64,000 nt of DNA from Sweltsa coloradensis (lineage: Eukaryota; Arthropoda; Insecta; Plecoptera; Chloroperlidae), in assembly GCA_024449915.1 (NCBI GenBank), contig JAMZAV010000919.1, positions 62,001 to 126,000 on the forward strand, read 5' to 3'. The position numbers were made by a program, and so were the translations under genes. The notes beneath the pieces were generated by a model. That model did no database searches, was not told where the DNA came from, and saw nothing but the letters and a program-made list of their open reading frames with translations. Every line of letters begins with the position of its first letter. The first letter of the stretch is position 1. Positions 63,447-64,000 of this stretch are shown here, piece after piece.

Positions 63447-64000
63447 TTAGCCATTTTAGAGGATGATTTAGGGGGTGTTGGGGGTGGAATATCGCTTGCC
63501 TCTTGGCTAATGATTTTTCATATTAGTTTGTACCTATATTCCAAATTTCATGCTGATAACTCATTAGGTGCCTTCATGGTGAATGCTGGAAATCAAGGTA
63601 AAAATAATATAAACTATAAGGGATGGGGGTTGAAAAAATGTGGTTTAGTAAATGAGAATAGGCCGATTGGGTTTAAAACACATTAAAACATAATTTTTAA
63701 TACTAATTTGAATAAACATCATTTAGGTTAGAGCTATGATACTATTCATTTTTAGGGGTGTTGGGGTGGAATATGATATCGCTTGCCTCTCGGTGGATTA
63801 TTTTTCATATATATGTACCTTCATGTCAAATTTCATGATGATAACTCATTAGGTGCCTTCGTGGTGAATGCTAAAATCAAGGTAAAAATAATATAAACTA
63901 TTAGGGATGGGGGTTGACAAAATGTGGTTTATAATGAGAATAGGCCGATTGGGTTAAACACTTAGACATAATTTTAATACTAATTTGACTAAAAATTCAA

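Larger units (their letters stand above)
62105..64000 (+). repeat. ~284-bp satellite reaching the window edge
   Basis: Monomer landmarks CTCATTAGGTGCCTTC and ATAAACTATTAGGGATGGGG recur at about 62127, 63211, 63561 and 63845. Spacing is 284 bp once the inserted RC-15 (62257-63056) and an ATT tract (63379-63446) are set aside. The array continues past the window. Confidence 0.8.

Overview
This is eukaryotic nuclear DNA from an arthropod, most likely an insect. A hemipteran such as a planthopper or leafhopper is my guess; it rests only on overall texture (AT-rich, long repeat-filled introns, many ATT tracts, non-LTR retroelements with ATT tails) and is not proven. Every coding exon has GT/AG borders and the exon phases join without conflict. 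I see no bacterial, viral or CRISPR features.

Three host genes are present. Two are tandem carboxylesterase paralogues on the + strand with the same exon structure. Est-1 (922-17361) has exons 2-10 of 10; its first exon lies upstream of the window. Est-2 (18625-42779) has all ten exons. Est-1 reads open throughout but has Asp in place of the catalytic Ser (GEDAG instead of GESAG). Est-2 keeps the Ser-Glu-His triad but carries three single-base indels, all in short homopolymers, in exons 3 and 4. The third gene is a complete seven-exon S10 serine carboxypeptidase of 476 residues (CPVL / vitellogenic / venom carboxypeptidase type) on the - strand (51919-45707), with a signal peptide and an intact Ser-Asp-His triad.

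Most of the remaining sequence is mobile DNA. The most coherent group is a set of at least fourteen non-autonomous elements. They share a terminal cap (CTAG preceded by a small AACG..CGTT hairpin), an inverted repeat that is terminal at one end but about 25-35 bp internal at the other, and A^T insertion without target duplication. One locus holds two units joined exactly head to tail. This looks like Helitron2/Helentron-type rolling-circle DNA. Intron 8 of Est-2 holds nested CACTA-like elements (7.9 kb containing 5.8 kb) with 2-bp TA duplications, a 177-bp satellite array and SINEs. There are also 5S-derived and tRNA-derived SINEs, 5'-truncated non-LTR retrotransposons, two ~1.6 kb foldback elements, MITEs, a 284-bp satellite at the right edge, and a type I hammerhead ribozyme motif (581-626) in what is probably a Penelope-like element end.

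Layout: 1-900, tRNA-SINE dimer and hammerhead region; 922-17361, Est-1; 17362-18624, duplicated downstream flank and intergenic DNA; 18625-42779, Est-2; 42780-45700, LINE remnant and two rolling-circle elements; 45707-51919, carboxypeptidase (-); 52310-64000, repeats with no host gene recognised. The same non-LTR 3' remnant follows the last exon of both esterases, so the tandem duplication included downstream flank. Near-identity of exons 8 and 9 beside diverged exons 6, 7 and 10 suggests later gene conversion.
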